64,000 nt of DNA from Hirsutella rhossiliensis. Lineage: Eukaryota > Ascomycota > Sordariomycetes > Hypocreales > Ophiocordycipitaceae. A program made the position numbers and the translations under genes. The notes under the pieces are model-generated. The model searched no databases. It was not told the origin of the DNA and saw only the letters and a list, made by a program, of their open reading frames with translations. Position 1 is the stretch's first letter; every line of letters starts with the position of its first letter. Of the stretch, positions 8,758-19,720 are shown one piece after another. Location of the stretch: positions 124,001 to 188,000 of the forward strand of contig NW_025408681.1 of NCBI RefSeq assembly GCF_020360975.1, given 5' to 3'.

Positions 8758-11426
8758 CTAGGGGGGCCTCAAAGTCGGCCAATCCCGTGACAGCTCCACA
8801 GTCACGGGGGGGCGGTTGACCTAGAAAAAGCTCGTTGACCTGGAAAAAAAGAAGTACATAAGAGCCCCGCCATTTTGCTAGAACTTAAAAGTACCTCTCT
8901 TCCTCGATAAGTGCAACACATGTTCGCTTTATTGCAAGCTAGTCATAGCAATGCAAATGCATCACCATACTGCCTTTGAGGTGTTTTTGGTGTTTTGGCA
9001 TCGAATTGAGCTCTATTCGATTTCTTCTTCCTTCCCAGCCTCGAGCGCGTCTTATGATTCCTCTTTATCGCATCTCGATGCCGTCAGCTTCAGGAAAGCG
9101 TCTGACGGCAAATAGCACGCTTATTTGCCTCCATCACCACTAATTCGGCTGCTTCCTTTACAATCTCGCGATCATAGTACTCCGGCCACATGATCGCCTT
9201 GCTTTGCCCTACGCCGCGGTTGTGTAGCTCGCGGAGAATCCTGTAGCTTGCGCACATCCACTCATTGCAATTGAGGTGTGCGCGCTTGTCGCCCTTGGCC
9301 CAGAGACCTCTGATGTCTCGAATCTTCGCCTCTGTGATGCTAATCCTGACGTTGAAGCGTACCTTGCGAAGCCAGCGGCGTATATAGCCAGCTTCGTCGC
9401 GAACCTCCTTATTCCTGACTCTCTGTGCCTCCTCTTCTTGTGCCGCTTGTCTATTGTATTCGTCTCGGGCGACTCGAATTCTAGCGTCACCGTCGCTTAA
9501 TGGGCCGTATCTCGCTACAATAGTTGTCTGTTGCTGGAGACTGGAGCGCTTGGCTTGTTTCTCTTTTATCTTCGTCATCTCGGCCGTTGCGGTGATGCCG
9601 TTGAGAGCGAGGGTTTTGTCGGCTTTCCGCGCCTTCTCATAGACGTATGTGACGGAGGAGTCAACGGCATGTGGGAGTCAACTGATGTGGCTAGACGAAG
9701 CTGTACGTAGGCGTGATACCTCTGAATCGTAGAGAGGTTGAGTCTCGGCGTTGAAACATTGTTCCAGTTGAATCGTTGAATCGAGGCGGCGTGTGTGGCG
9801 ATGGTGTTGATGGTCTTGCTGCCTGAGGCCCGCCCTGAGGCTCGCTTTCGATCGAGCCCGGCAGGTCCTTAATGGCCACTTCTTCTGTGAGCGACGAGAG
9901 CGTGTCTTGAAGCTGGGAGAGCACGATCCGGGATTGAATGGGAAGAGGCCACATTTCTGCCAAGATGAGAGAATTGTGTGCTTTTGAAGGTGCGAGTGCG
10001 GACCTCTTGGAGATGATATAGAAAATCGGACTTGTTAAAGTCATATGCCCCGTCAGCAATCTCACGATGTAGAACTTGTTGATGCCAGTGTTTGTATGAC
10101 CTAAAAACGCCGACATCAAGAGGTTGAAGCTGATGTGTAAGATGGGGAGGCATTGGGAAGACCTTAATGTTGTGATCGAAGCAGAAGTGAACCATCTCTT
10201 CTGTATAGTGATTATCACAGCTATCCATAGTAGAAGCCGCTTCTGAAGTGGATCAACCGGTCTCGTGTGTTTCTCGAAGTGTTTGATCCATTCAATCGCG
10301 ATGACATCGTTAATATACCCCTTTTGGCTGGTTGAAATGATGGTATCGTCGTCAAGGCTGTTGGTAACCCAACGGGCAGGAATTTGGACTCCAGGGAGTA
10401 TCACAAACGAAGGAATGCAACTCCCAGCTGCAGAAATAGCCTCAATCGCTGTGACCGACACTGTATCGTGAGCGTCAGATAAAATAGGGGTATCAATCTC
10501 GCGGAAGGTCCAAATAAATGTGCCTTTATGTAGATATCCCACCATGAAGCCTGTCTCGTCGAAATTCCAGGTGTTCTTAGGGAGAATCTCGTCTTTCTCG
10601 ATCGTTTGAGACCAGCCGCGAAAAAAAGCCTCAACGTGGATGCGATCTTGCATAGCCTTCCGTTTGATGTCTCGCGCTGCTGCTCTTCGACGGTGGAAGA
10701 GTTCTCTATGCCGCTGTATAAAGCGCTTGGCCCAGGCTCGCGATGCTGTAGCTCCCACGCCCTTTGCCTTGAGAATGGCGTTGGCGTGTTGTTGGAGCGC
10801 ACGACCCTGGATGTGGTGCCCTGTGTGATGCGGCGATGTGCCCGCAAAATACCTCCTCTTCATCCGAGGAATCAAGCAGGGCACGGTTGCCCCCATTCTC
10901 GGCCGTTGAGTGATGCCCATTGACTCGATAATAGAGGCGCTTGTAGGGCACGCCAAGCGCCTTCGCCGCGGCCACAATTGAGCCGTAGAAGCCCTCGTAG
11001 TAGAGCTCTGCTCCTGCAATAGTTCGCGTCTCGAGGTTTGCGGTTGTATGGCGCGAAAAGTTGGGTAAGCCGGTAGCAGAATCGATCCATTTTTGGACAG
11101 CAGACTCTTTAGCTTTTGAAGAAGCCATAGTCAAAGAATTGGCCTTCCTCGATGACTATTGAGATAGTGACGTGACGATAAAAATGGAGTGTTATGACGC
11201 CATCGTGAAATGGGTTCTGAATTATTGCCATAGGGGGGTATATGCGGGGTCGAATTGTAACTATGGTAGATATGATCTTAAACATGTCTACTTTTTATTG
11301 TATGATGCGTGCACACTAATTGAAGTACCCAGGTTTTTTTCAGGTCAACGAGCTTTTTCTAGGTCAACCGCCCCCCCGTGACTGTGGAGCTGTCACGGGG
11401 ATTGGCCGACTTTGAGGCCCCCCTAG
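8758..11426 (-). mobile_element. pogo/Fot1-like DNA transposon (pogo-1)
   Basis: The terminal inverted repeats start CTAGGGGGGCCTCAAAGTCG on the left and their complement ends the element at 11426, with about 85 bp of near-perfect match. TA is present on both sides (8756-8757 and 11427-11428), the insertion signature of the Tc1/mariner-pogo group. The 2669-bp element carries a broken transposase on the minus strand. It sits inside the right-hand target duplication of the MITE at 8313-8753, so it arrived later. Confidence 0.88.
9090..11134 (-). pseudogene. pogo/Fot1-like transposase, frameshifted
   Basis: Reading from 11134, the N-terminus (AVQKWIDSATGLPNFSR, then a helix-turn-helix with AKALGVPYKRLYYRV) passes by frameshift into a CENP-B-like region (GRALQQHANAILKAKG, SRAWAKRFIQRH). 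The DDE core follows: NFDETGF for the first Asp, then in another frame a degenerate MDSCDNH where families have LLLDGH, and PPHLTHQLQPLDVGVFRSYK for the last Asp. A further frame (9578-9090) holds the charged C-terminal tail. At least three frame changes make it non-functional. In the family this enzyme excises and inserts the element at TA. The DNA-binding and catalytic order matches fungal pogo transposases of about 600 residues. Confidence 0.82.
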
Positions 11427-11433
11427 TATCAAC

Positions 11434-11505
11434 TACTCGTGCCCGCCCCCACTTTTTCGGATTGACACGAAGCGAAATCCGAAAAAGTGGGGTCGGGCAC
11501 GAGTA
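11434..11505. repeat. 72-bp foldback, copy 2
   Basis: TACTCGTGCCCG...CGGGCACGAGTA flank long arms (CCCCACTTTTTCGGATT and AATCCGAAAAAGTGGGG) around a loop of about a dozen bases (GACACGAAGCGA), giving a strong hairpin of about 30 bp stem. It is the same unit as at 5957-6027. It lies immediately downstream of the Helitron helicase remnant and right next to the MITE target duplication. Confidence 0.7.
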
Positions 11506-12073
11506 AAGAGTAGTCTGTAAGTATTGAATGGCCCAGGGTCAAGCGTGTGTGGGTACGGAATGCCCTTGCCTTGTGCCTTTGCCTTGAGGAACGATGTCTT
11601 GAGGAACGAAAGGACTTCATTAGCGCGCGGGGAAAAAAGGCCCCAGACTTGCTTCACCCTCAGAATTCTCCGCCTCTGATTGGCCCACCAGGTCTCTCTC
11701 CGCACCTTGGACACGAGCATGATGCCGTCTGGAGTTCGGCAGCGCGATAGCTACACGTACAAGCTGTACGGGTCGCACTGCGAGGGCACAACCATTCCAT
11801 CGATCTTCGTCGTCCGTGTCCCTCGCAGCTCGAGGGCCACGCGCTCAAGCGTTCGGCCCTGCACCTTATAGTCCGTGCACGCGAAAGGCTGCTGCGCACG
11901 GCAAACCCTTCCGGCTGACGTCGTTCTGCTGCCACGGCCGCTTTTGTTGGCAGTCTATCTTGACGCTCATCGGCGTCAGCAAGATCGTGCCCGGCGGCAT
12001 CCCGACGAAGTGGAGGCCCTTTGTCGTCTCCGATTCGAGAATGATCCCCGCCGGCGGCCCGAAGTGAAGCATC

Positions 12074-12391
12074 GTGTGTGTGTGTGTGTATTTTTCGTCC
12101 AGCGACCTTCAGGTCGCTCAGGTCCCCGAGACGGGGCACAGGACATGCTGAGCTGCTGGAAGTCTACAGTCTACTTATACAGTGAAAATAGGGCGGCCCA
12201 CAGACCGTGAAAACACCCATGCCATCTGTTCCCGCAGAACGTAAACAAACCATCATCCAGCATTTCATCGGCTCAGAGGCACTTCTTTGCTCAGCCTGTT
12301 TCCCGTCAGCGGGACTTCCAGGCGCGACAGTTACTTTGTCTTTCTATTTGGTCTTGCGGGACCGTTGTCGGAGACTGCGAGGGCAGGCTCA
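12074..12391 (-). mobile_element. 318-bp retroposon with CA-repeat tail (SINE-like) in the helicase
   Basis: The helicase reading frame is split exactly between two copies of GAAGTGAAGCATC (12061-12073 and 12392-12404), a 13-bp target duplication. On the minus strand the insert begins TGAGCCTGCCCTCGCAG and ends in two small hairpins (CCCCGTCTCGGGG and GCGACCTGAAGGTCGC), then an A-rich stretch and a (CA)n tail abutting the duplication. A long variable duplication plus a 3' simple-repeat tail is the signature of target-primed retroposition. No clear tRNA A/B box was found, so the promoter type is unknown. Confidence 0.7.
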
Positions 12392-14070
12392 GAAGTGAAG
12401 CATCATGTCGGCCGAGATCCGATGTCCCGGTACGCCTTGTCGACAATGACCTCCACCGCCGAGTAGCTGGCGCCGTTCACCAGCTTCAGCCCCTGATGGG
12501 TGTTGTGGTTCACGACGACCGGCATCCCGGCCACGAACATGAAGATGGCCGGCACCGGGATCGCGCTGTCGTCGCCCTGGTTGAGCATCATGATCGCCTC
12601 CTTCTCCGTCGGCAGCTCCTCTTTCCACTTATGCTCGGAGATGAAGATGCGCATCATCGACTGTTGCTACCCGGAACGACAAGCTCGCCTCCATATTTAG
12701 GTTCCAACGATTCCGGTTCAGCGGCGTCACCACGGTGATGCCCGCCTCCCACGGGATCCGCCTGCCCTCCCGGTAGCACCTTGAGTTGAGGAGGTATAGA
12801 TCCGTGCGGTCCTGCACGCCCAGTCGGATTCGCTTCAGCAGCCCCTGCAATTCCGGATCCCCGGCGGCTCGCATTTGCTCGTCCAACATGACGACCGTCG
12901 TAAACCTCTTCCACAGCGCGTGCGCTTTGTCGTGCTGGTGCCGCTGCTCGGCCCTGAACGAGTTGTCTACGTCCCACGAAAAAGCCGCGCTCGGCAGGAG
13001 GATCGACCTCTCTTGGACCGGCCGGAACTGCTGAAAGTCCCCGCAGAAGAGAACGATGGGGATCCCCCCCAAATCTTCCGGCGATCCGCGAAGCCGGCAG
13101 AGCTGCTCGTTCACGGCGTGCAGCGTCCGTGATCCGAGCATGCTCACCTCGTCGATGACGAGCACGTCCTTCTCGTGCCAGCTCATCCGAGACTGCCCGT
13201 GGATGAACCGCTCCGTCCGTTTTGGCAGCCGCACCCCGTCGAGATCTTTGGCCGTGTTCGCGCCCGCCCCTTGGTCCTTGCTAAACCCGCAGGCGGAGTG
13301 GATCGTGATGCCATTGATCCGCGCCGCGGCAGCCCCTGACGGCGCCGTGATCAGCAGACGATTCGAAAGGCTCTTCCTACTGAACAGCTCGACGAGTGCC
13401 TCTATGATTCACGACTTGCCGGTACCCCCCTCGTCGCCGACGAACTGGCACAGCTGGCCGGCATCGCACCTGTCGCTTCGTCGCATCAAATCGAGCTGGC
13501 GGCATATTATTAGGAAAGCGATCGACTGCCTTTTATTCAGCGTCAACCGTGTTGCCAACCCCCTGCCCGCCGCGAAGAAGGAGGCTGATGGTCCGAACAG
13601 GACGCGCATTCCCGCGTTTACGTCGCTAGCGGTCTCGTCGGAGTCTGCCATCGTTATTTCGATCTCGTCCTCCCCGAAGCCAGTCATCACTCTCCGCAAC
13701 GCAGCGCGGCGGTCGCTTCCCCAGGCCACGGGTGTGCTCTGTATGCCTTGGATCATCCGCTCCCTCTCCTCCGAGGCACTTGCCTGCTGCGACTTGATGG
13801 CCTTGACCTGATCCTGCGGTGGTAGTGCGGCCCCGGAAAATATCCGCCCTGGCATGCTTATCCGCCTCTCCCCTCGTTCGGTCATCACGGTGGCCGCGAG
13901 CTCGGCCGTCGAGCGCAGCGCCGATTGCTGGAATCGACAGAGCTGCTGCATCATTGCCGTGAGCTCCGGCGACTTGGCCTTCACCTGATTCGTGCCCACT
14001 GCACCTCGGACGACGTCGATCAGCCGCGTTGCGTCTCCGATGCTGTTGGACTGATACGTCGCTGCGGATC

Positions 14071-14313
14071 CCGCGCCCGCGCCCGCGCCCGCGCCCGCCT
14101 CGCTCGCCCCACCCTTCTCCACGTGTGCGACCGTGGGGTCGCCATCGCTGGACGAGGCTGCCCATTGCTTGGCGTCACGCTTTGCGTCTTCAGCTGATCG
14201 TCGGAGCAGCTGCACGTGGTCGACGAGACATGATATTCTGGGAGCCAGCGCCTCTCGCGCCCGCGCCTCTCGCGCCCGCGCCTCTCGCGCCCGCGCCTCT
14301 CGCGCCCGCGCCC
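14071..14313. repeat. Low-complexity expansions in the helicase linker
   Basis: Two GC-rich tracts lie in the helicase pseudogene. A 6-bp GCGCCC array at 14071-14099 is read on the minus strand as (AG)n. A 15-bp unit (GCGCCTCTCGCGCCC) repeated about four times at 14249-14313 is read as AREAR repeats. Both are in-frame expansions, probably replication slippage. Confidence 0.8.
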
Positions 14314-14386
14314 AGATGCCATTGATATCGCCTGTTTCTTCGCATAGGAAGGACTCCCACGGCACGAAAAGCGCTAGGTGCTGCAC

Positions 14387-14937
14387 GGCTGCCCTGTGAG
14401 GGGGGGCGAGTTAGCCTCTCCGATAATGCCTGTCGGCGGAGCAGTTCCCATACACACCTCCTCCGATGGCAGGACTCCTCGTCGCCGTGGGCGAAGTCCT
14501 TTGCCCGATCCCGACCAAACCCCAACCAAGAGACCGCGACTTTCTCCCGAAACTTCCACCATAGTCGCCGCCTGTAATAGTCAAGGCTCCGCCAAATCTG
14601 ACACTTCCTCCGTTCTGTCTCAGGAAGACCCCGCAGAGTCAGAGACAGACACCGACCCAGTCAATCACCCAGACACATCCACCCCTGGCTCTATCAGACC
14701 TCCCACGTCGATCTCTTCCCGACCGCACCGCGCCCGACATCCGCCCAAGAATATTCTGTAAAGCATCGAACGAAACAACACAACATGACAAGGAACATGT
14801 TTCATCATACTCAAACGCAAGGTGCGAAAGGCTCGAATAGGACATTCCCTTCTCCTCTTGCTCACCTTTTCACAAAGACAATCCAGTCAAAACTTCTCCA
14901 ATATACTCCTTATTCTGTTTATATCTACTACCACTTA
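14387..14937. other. Segment with one Pro/Ser/Thr-rich ORF, not assigned
   Basis: A 127-codon plus-strand frame (14378-14761) is rich in Pro, Ser, Thr and Arg (TKRPRLSPETST, RPTSISSRPHRARHPP-like end). It could be the end of a retroelement gag or a disordered fragment. No domain is visible, and its start overlaps the helicase remnant. The rest is A/T-richer spacer leading to the TA before the next pogo copy. Confidence 0.25.
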
Positions 14938-14998
14938 AGGGATTTTCCGATGATCTGCCGGATCTGGTGATCTGCCGGATTGCGACGACTTCGCACAG

Positions 14999-15403
14999 CC
15001 TCCATGGCGTAGTGGTGACACGTCTGGAGCCTCTGCGTCGCAGAGGGTCGGTTCGAAGCCGTCTGGAGGCACCCTGAGCGAACAGGGTACACCCGGGTTC
15101 CCGCCCGTCAACAGGGAACAGCGTCATGAGAGAACACAATCGGCGTACCAACCACCATCAATGACTAACACAACCACGCTTCAACTTCGACACATCGCGC
15201 TTCAGTTGCTGGGAATAGGATGCTAAACACTTGGAGAAATTGACCTTCAAGCAGGTCTGTCATGGAGCAAGACAGTGGTACGGTTGGCGCAGCGTAAGAT
15301 GATCTGTGGGGCTTGGGAGTCAAGGAACAAAACGTGCTGAACTGTACTCTGGACTGTGTAAAGGCCTTATAGGGACGAAATAAATCCTACCTACCTACCT
15401 ACC
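14999..15403 (+). mobile_element. SINE with tRNA-like head and CCTA-repeat tail
   Basis: The first 73 bases fold like a tRNA. The acceptor arms CCTCCA and TGGAGG pair, TGGCGTAGTGG matches the A-box, the anticodon arm is CCTCT-GCGTCGC-AGAGG (loop triplet GTC, as in tRNA-Asp, but with C where U33 is expected), and GGTTCGAAGCC matches the B-box exactly. A body of about 310 bp follows and ends in A-rich sequence and (CCTA)n. Internal Pol III promoter boxes plus a 3' repeat tail define a tRNA-derived SINE. It interrupts the leader of the pogo-A2 element. Its target duplication is not clear. Confidence 0.78.
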
Positions 15404-15444
15404 GACATTCTGTCTCAACATCAATCTGGAACGTCTCAACAACC

Positions 15445-17415
15445 ATGGCGGCTATTGACGAAGCGCTTGCTTTCCTGAAGTCCTCAGAATCGGTCAATTA
15501 CGCTGAAACAGTTCGCCAATTTGGCTGCGATGAGACCACGTTGCGCCGCCGCGGCGCCGCCATCAAGGCAAACAGCGCTCAAGACGCGATGCGGACTCCC
15601 TCTATAAATCTCGACTTTCAAAACAGCAGGAACTAGATCTTGTTGCTTATATTCATAAGCTTTCGTCACGTGGCATCCCGCCTACGCTGTCTATGATCAA
15701 GAACTTCGCTCAGGATATGGCGAAAATGAAGGTAGGAAAGAACTGGCCGTATAGCTTCGTCAACCGCCATCGTAACGAGCTTGGTTGTACCTGGTTCGAT
15801 GGATTTGATGTGGCGCGAAAGAGAGCCGACAGTGCTTCAAAGTATAGAGATTATTTTGAGCTGGTAAGTTGATGCACAGCAGCATCTCATTTCCGTTGCT
15901 GACGGTAGAAGTTACGCTCAAAAATTGAGGAATACGACATCGCCCCTTGCAACACGTATGTATAACATGGACGAAAAAGGCTTTCTCTTGGGTGTCATCA
16001 ACCGAACTAAGAGAGTGTTCTCTCTCAATCAGAAAAAGCAAGGCAAATTGCTCGGTGCATCGCAAGACGGCAATCGATCCTGGATCACGTTCGTAGCTTG
16101 CATCTGTCAGGACATGACATCGCTGCCTCCTTTTCTCATCTACCAAGGCAAGCCAGGACAAGTTCAGGATGCTTGGCTTACGGAATTTGACCCAGAGCAT
16201 CAATCAGCCTTCTTTATGACCTCGGATACAGGCTGGACCAACCACGAGCTTGGAAAGAGTGGCTTGTCGGCGTTTTTGATCGGTTTACTAAGGCAAAGGC
16301 GCGAAACGGCCGCGATTATCGCCTTCTCATTACCGATGGCCACTCGAGCCATATTAATACGGACTTTCTGGAGTGGTGTGACCAGCATCGGATCATCGTT
16401 GCGGTGTTTCCCCCTCATTCTACTCATCGGCTCCAGCCCCTGGACGTATCTCTATTCGGTCCCTTGTCGACGGCATATACAAATCAGCTTATCCGGTGGA
16501 TGGCAAAAACACAAGGACTTGTTGGGCTGTCCAAACGCGAATTCTGGACCTTGATTTTGAACGCATTGGAGGCGTCCTTCTCCCCGGAGAACATCGCAAA
16601 CGGGTGGATGCGGACCGGCCTCCTGCCTTTGGACTCCGAAGTCGTCTTGTCACAGATTGTGAAGAAGGAATACGACGATTCCGATGCAGGCAGCGATTCG
16701 GAAGACTCCCCTAGCATTGCAGCAACCTACCGCTCGAGAATTACGACGGCTTGTCGACAAAGTGGTCGATAAATCCACCGCCAATGCTGAAGTCAGTGCT
16801 CAGAAGCTGAAGAGCACTCTTGAAAGTCTTCAATCCGAGGTTGAGCTGCTCAGATATGAGAACAAGGGACTCCGTGAGACTATAATTCATGAGAAACAGC
16901 GCAGGCAGCGTGGTACAGCTCTGAAAGATTATCTCTTTGACCGTACGGATCCTAACTCTGCTCAGGTCTTCCGCCCGCAAAAAGTGGCTCAAGCTCGAGT
17001 GAAGAAAGCGGCTATGGAGGTCCAGAAGAAAGAGGAAGCAATCCAGAGGAATTCCAGAGGGTTCAGCGACAGAAAAAGGCGGAGGAGCAAAAAGAGCAGG
17101 CGTTGGAAAGAAAGAAGCAGCGAGAGGAGAAAAGGGAGCGAAAATTGCAGGAAAAAGAAGCCAAGAAGCAAGAGAAAGCGGCCAGTCGACAACTTCGAGA
17201 CGATCTCAAAGGTGTAAACCGGGAAAGTGCGCAACAGAAGCCGCGGCCCCAGCGGGTGCCTTCTAAAGCTCGAGAGAGAGTCCAGGGACTCTAGACGAAA
17301 TAGTCGTCGCTCTTCCACCAACCCCAGAGCTTCCGGTAACATCGCAGCCGCCAGATCAGCCAAAGGACGGGTTAGCAAAGAAGGTAAGGAGTCATCGATG
17401 GCCTTGATAGCGTGA
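15445..17415 (+). pseudogene. pogo/Fot-like transposase, degenerate (pogo-A2)
   Basis: It starts MAAIDEALAFLKSSESVNYA and follows the same layout as the transposase at 41294-43373: an N-terminal HTH, an intron-like GTAAGTTGATG...GTAG at about 15865-15909, YNMDEKGFLLGVINRTKRVF (first Asp), LITDGH-type second Asp only in a shifted frame, PPHSTHRLQPLDVSLFGPL (third Asp), and a Glu/Lys-rich coiled coil. Frame changes near 15570, 15950, 16260, 16700 and 17040 break it. It would have moved its own element at TA sites; it is now non-coding. Confidence 0.8.
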
Positions 17416-17684
17416 ACCTTGCGGTGCGCCCTGAGTTCGTCACCAATGCGGCAAATAAGAGACGTCTGAGGAAAACAGATATAATTAATTTGAATTGATT
17501 TAAGGCGTTTAGAATTGGGATTTTGATGGTTATGGCCGCATGGGTGTGGATTGGTGTCCAGCTTACTTGTCTGTCCAGCTCACTTATCAAGTACGTTACA
17601 CTTCAGTGAAGTTCAGTCCATCATTTGAGCCCTTCTCTCCGTGCCTAGTGCTGCGGGCCCTCACGGGTGGATGCTACAGGTTTC

Positions 17685-19586
17685 TTATGGGTTTCGCCGC
17701 CCGTTAGAGCTGGTCGAACAAATGTACTCTCTAGTGACTTTGACCTTCTTCTGAAGGCGGTCCGACATTGCTGGACTGGCTTTCCTCGGCTTTGGCTTCT
17801 GAGAGTCTGCCACATGGGAAGTATTTTGCGTCTCCCCGTTCGCCGATGCTGGAGCGAGCTTTGGTAGCTGAGGTGGCTGAACAATGCGCTCCCATTTGCT
17901 CGAAAAGTTAACGTCGTTGACACGTTCGTGGCCATGCGACCTATGCGTATGACCATTCATAGTCGCAGGGTATTCATCGATAGCTTCTATCCATCGCCAA
18001 AGCCGTCTGTCTGCCACGAAAAGGGGATTATGTTCGGACGCAAGTGTGATCTTCTGAGCCAATGCAAGTCGTCCCTGCCCGACAGCACTGAAATACTCTC
18101 TCTCACGCCTTTTGACTTCGCTTTCGGGCTCGTCGTCAGCTGCCAGTGCTTCCGCCAACGCCAGTGCCTCAGGGTTTGTGGCCAGTCCAGCGAGGATCGC
18201 GCGAATATGGTTGGCACCGCCACCATCTTGAGAAATGGAGCAACTAAGTGCAAGTTGATGGAGTGCCTCTAAGTGGTGGTAATCCTGCAGGGCATCCAGG
18301 TTCACTAGGCGCATTAGATGTGACATCATGTCACCTATCGTCCAGTGCTTGGGCTCGGGTACAAAACCGCCGATAGTCCTGCTCTCGTCTTCAAACCCGG
18401 ACCGAAAGGCGTCGACTGAGGCCGAGTCAAACACCAAATCCCGGGGGTGTGGTAGACCAGGGGTGCCGAGTAATTGAACGGGCGGAACAGTGGACGAGAA
18501 TGCCCAGTCGATAACGCATGTGATATTGAATTCCCCATCAACAAAGATGTTCTGGGTGCTGAGGTCATGGTGACATAGAGGAAAGCCGAACATCCGCGGG
18601 ATATTCGGCCGAGTCAAGTGAGGGATGATTTGGTCGCGAATGAGATAGCTAGCAATGCTGTATTGCAGGCGATTTTTGCTCGACTCTGCCTTGCCACCAA
18701 GAGCAGCGTAGTCGTTCCACCGTCGCTCGGCAGAGCGATATTTGGTGAAATCTGAGTACTCCTGGGGGATGGGAACAGGCGCGAGGAGAATGTGGTGTTC
18801 CATTGGGAGTCGCTCAGCATGTAGAAGAAGGGCAGAGACGAGGGAGGAGTAGTAGTCGGGCTCTCCATGGTACGGGCCACGCGAGATATCTTCAATATCG
18901 TCGCGGCCGTGGAGAACATGACCGGGGGAGAGACACTCCTCGATGTTGTAATCTTCGCCATCCTGTTCGAAGAGGGATCCAATTGTAGCAAACCGTAATT
19001 GGAATAGCTGACACGCGTAGTTTCCAAGCTGTCTCATAATCTTCCCCTTCTCGTCCCGAGTCATAGCCCGTACCGGGTCTGTAGGACTTGCAGGCTTAGG
19101 GCGCTCATGGTTATACGTTTGCCAGTCGTACGTTGCGAGAGGATTGCCGGCAGCCTTGCTCATAAGGATGTACGGGATTCCGATATCATTCTGGTCGGTC
19201 ACGCTTTGCTCATGTCAGCAGTATCCCTAGGCTTGAGGCTGGAAGACACAAAGTTACCAATAATGGAACACCTCTGGAACAGGAATAGAAGTGTGTTTGC
19301 GGATATACTTCAGCGTAGCGGCCTCGCTAGCCAAAAGACGGCAGGCGGCAGTATCGCCAACAACAGCATATCTCGTCCTGGGCGATCGGAAAACCCACTC
19401 GACACCGTCATCGAACTTCAACAATATTGCCCAATTCAAAGCGCCGGACATCGGGGCTTGAGATACGTCGCAAGTACATGGCTGATGTCGGAACCGTTCT
19501 GCTAAATGAAGGAGTTGTACAAGGTTGAAATCGCCATGGTAGAATATATCTCTCTTGCGGCGTTCAGCAGGCATAGACTCCGGCAT
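17685..19586 (-). CDS. APH-fold (aminoglycoside phosphotransferase-like) kinase
   Basis: Exons 19586-19258 and 19203-17685 join across a 54-bp intron (GTAACT donor, GCTGACAT branch-like, AAAG acceptor) to give 615 residues. The N-lobe has WAILLKFDDGVEWVFRSPR and an Ala-rich helix with SEAATLKYIRKHTSIPVP, as in the APH family. The catalytic loop is LCHHDLSTQNIFVDG (HxDxxxxN, about residue 315) and the metal-binding segment is ITCVIDWAFSS. The C-terminal 150 residues are Lys/Ser-rich and probably disordered. The family phosphorylates small molecules or proteins; in fungi it is greatly expanded and mostly uncharacterised, so no substrate is proposed. It is one of the few intact genes here and is flanked by transposon remnants on both sides. 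An earlier start or extra 5' exon is possible. Confidence 0.8.
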
Positions 19587-19720
19587 CGAGGCTCAGCCGT
19601 GGTGTTTACCCCAGAATTGCATAAAGAAAATGGGCGCCCGTCGATTTTGTTGGGAAAGATTCTTGCCTTAGGCAACAACAAGAAGACGGTGGGGCTGCTT
19701 ACAACCCCGAGCCCCGCACT

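Larger units (their letters stand above)
11660..14386 (-). pseudogene. Helitron-type Pif1-like helicase, broken
   Basis: The minus strand encodes, in order, PWESFLCEETGDINGIW, a linker of low-complexity repeats, the Walker A loop FVGDEGGTGKS followed at once by a TGA (13411-13409), then after this single stop ITAPSGAAAARINGITIHSA, the Walker B block VLVIDEVSM (near 13150), GIPIVLFCGDFQQFRPV, and in further frames FVAGMPVVVNHNTHQGLKLV and the motif VI region DPYSLYVQLSRCRTPDGIML (near 11750). This is the helicase half of Helitron Rep-helicase proteins; no Rep (HUH) domain is present, so the element is 5'-truncated near 14.4 kb. A stop, frameshifts near 12650 and 11880, and a 318-bp retroposon insertion inactivate it. 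In family terms the protein would unwind DNA during rolling-circle-like transposition. Confidence 0.85.
14938..17480 (+). mobile_element. pogo/Fot-like transposon copy, right end missing (pogo-A2)
   Basis: The left terminus AGGGATTTTCCGATGATCTG preceded by TA (14936-14937) matches the terminal repeat of the complete copy at 41145-43464. The transposase remnant follows on the plus strand. No matching right terminus is found up to 17640, so the copy is truncated; the right coordinate is where similarity fades. A SINE (14999-15403) sits between the terminal repeat and the transposase start. Confidence 0.75.

Noticed and set aside
13056..13811. 251-codon plus-strand frame
   Set aside because: It is the exact antisense of the Helitron helicase, whose motifs are unmistakable; the opposite frame is open by GC-rich codon bias.
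11660..14386. Host PIF1 helicase gene rather than Helitron
   Set aside because: The PWESFLCEETGDINGIW segment and linker layout are typical of Helitron Rep-helicases, and the copy carries stops and insertions, unlike an essential host gene.
17480..17640. Right terminal repeat of pogo-A2
   Set aside because: No sequence resembling AAATCCCT preceded by the family's CCGG-rich arm is present; the element is truncated.
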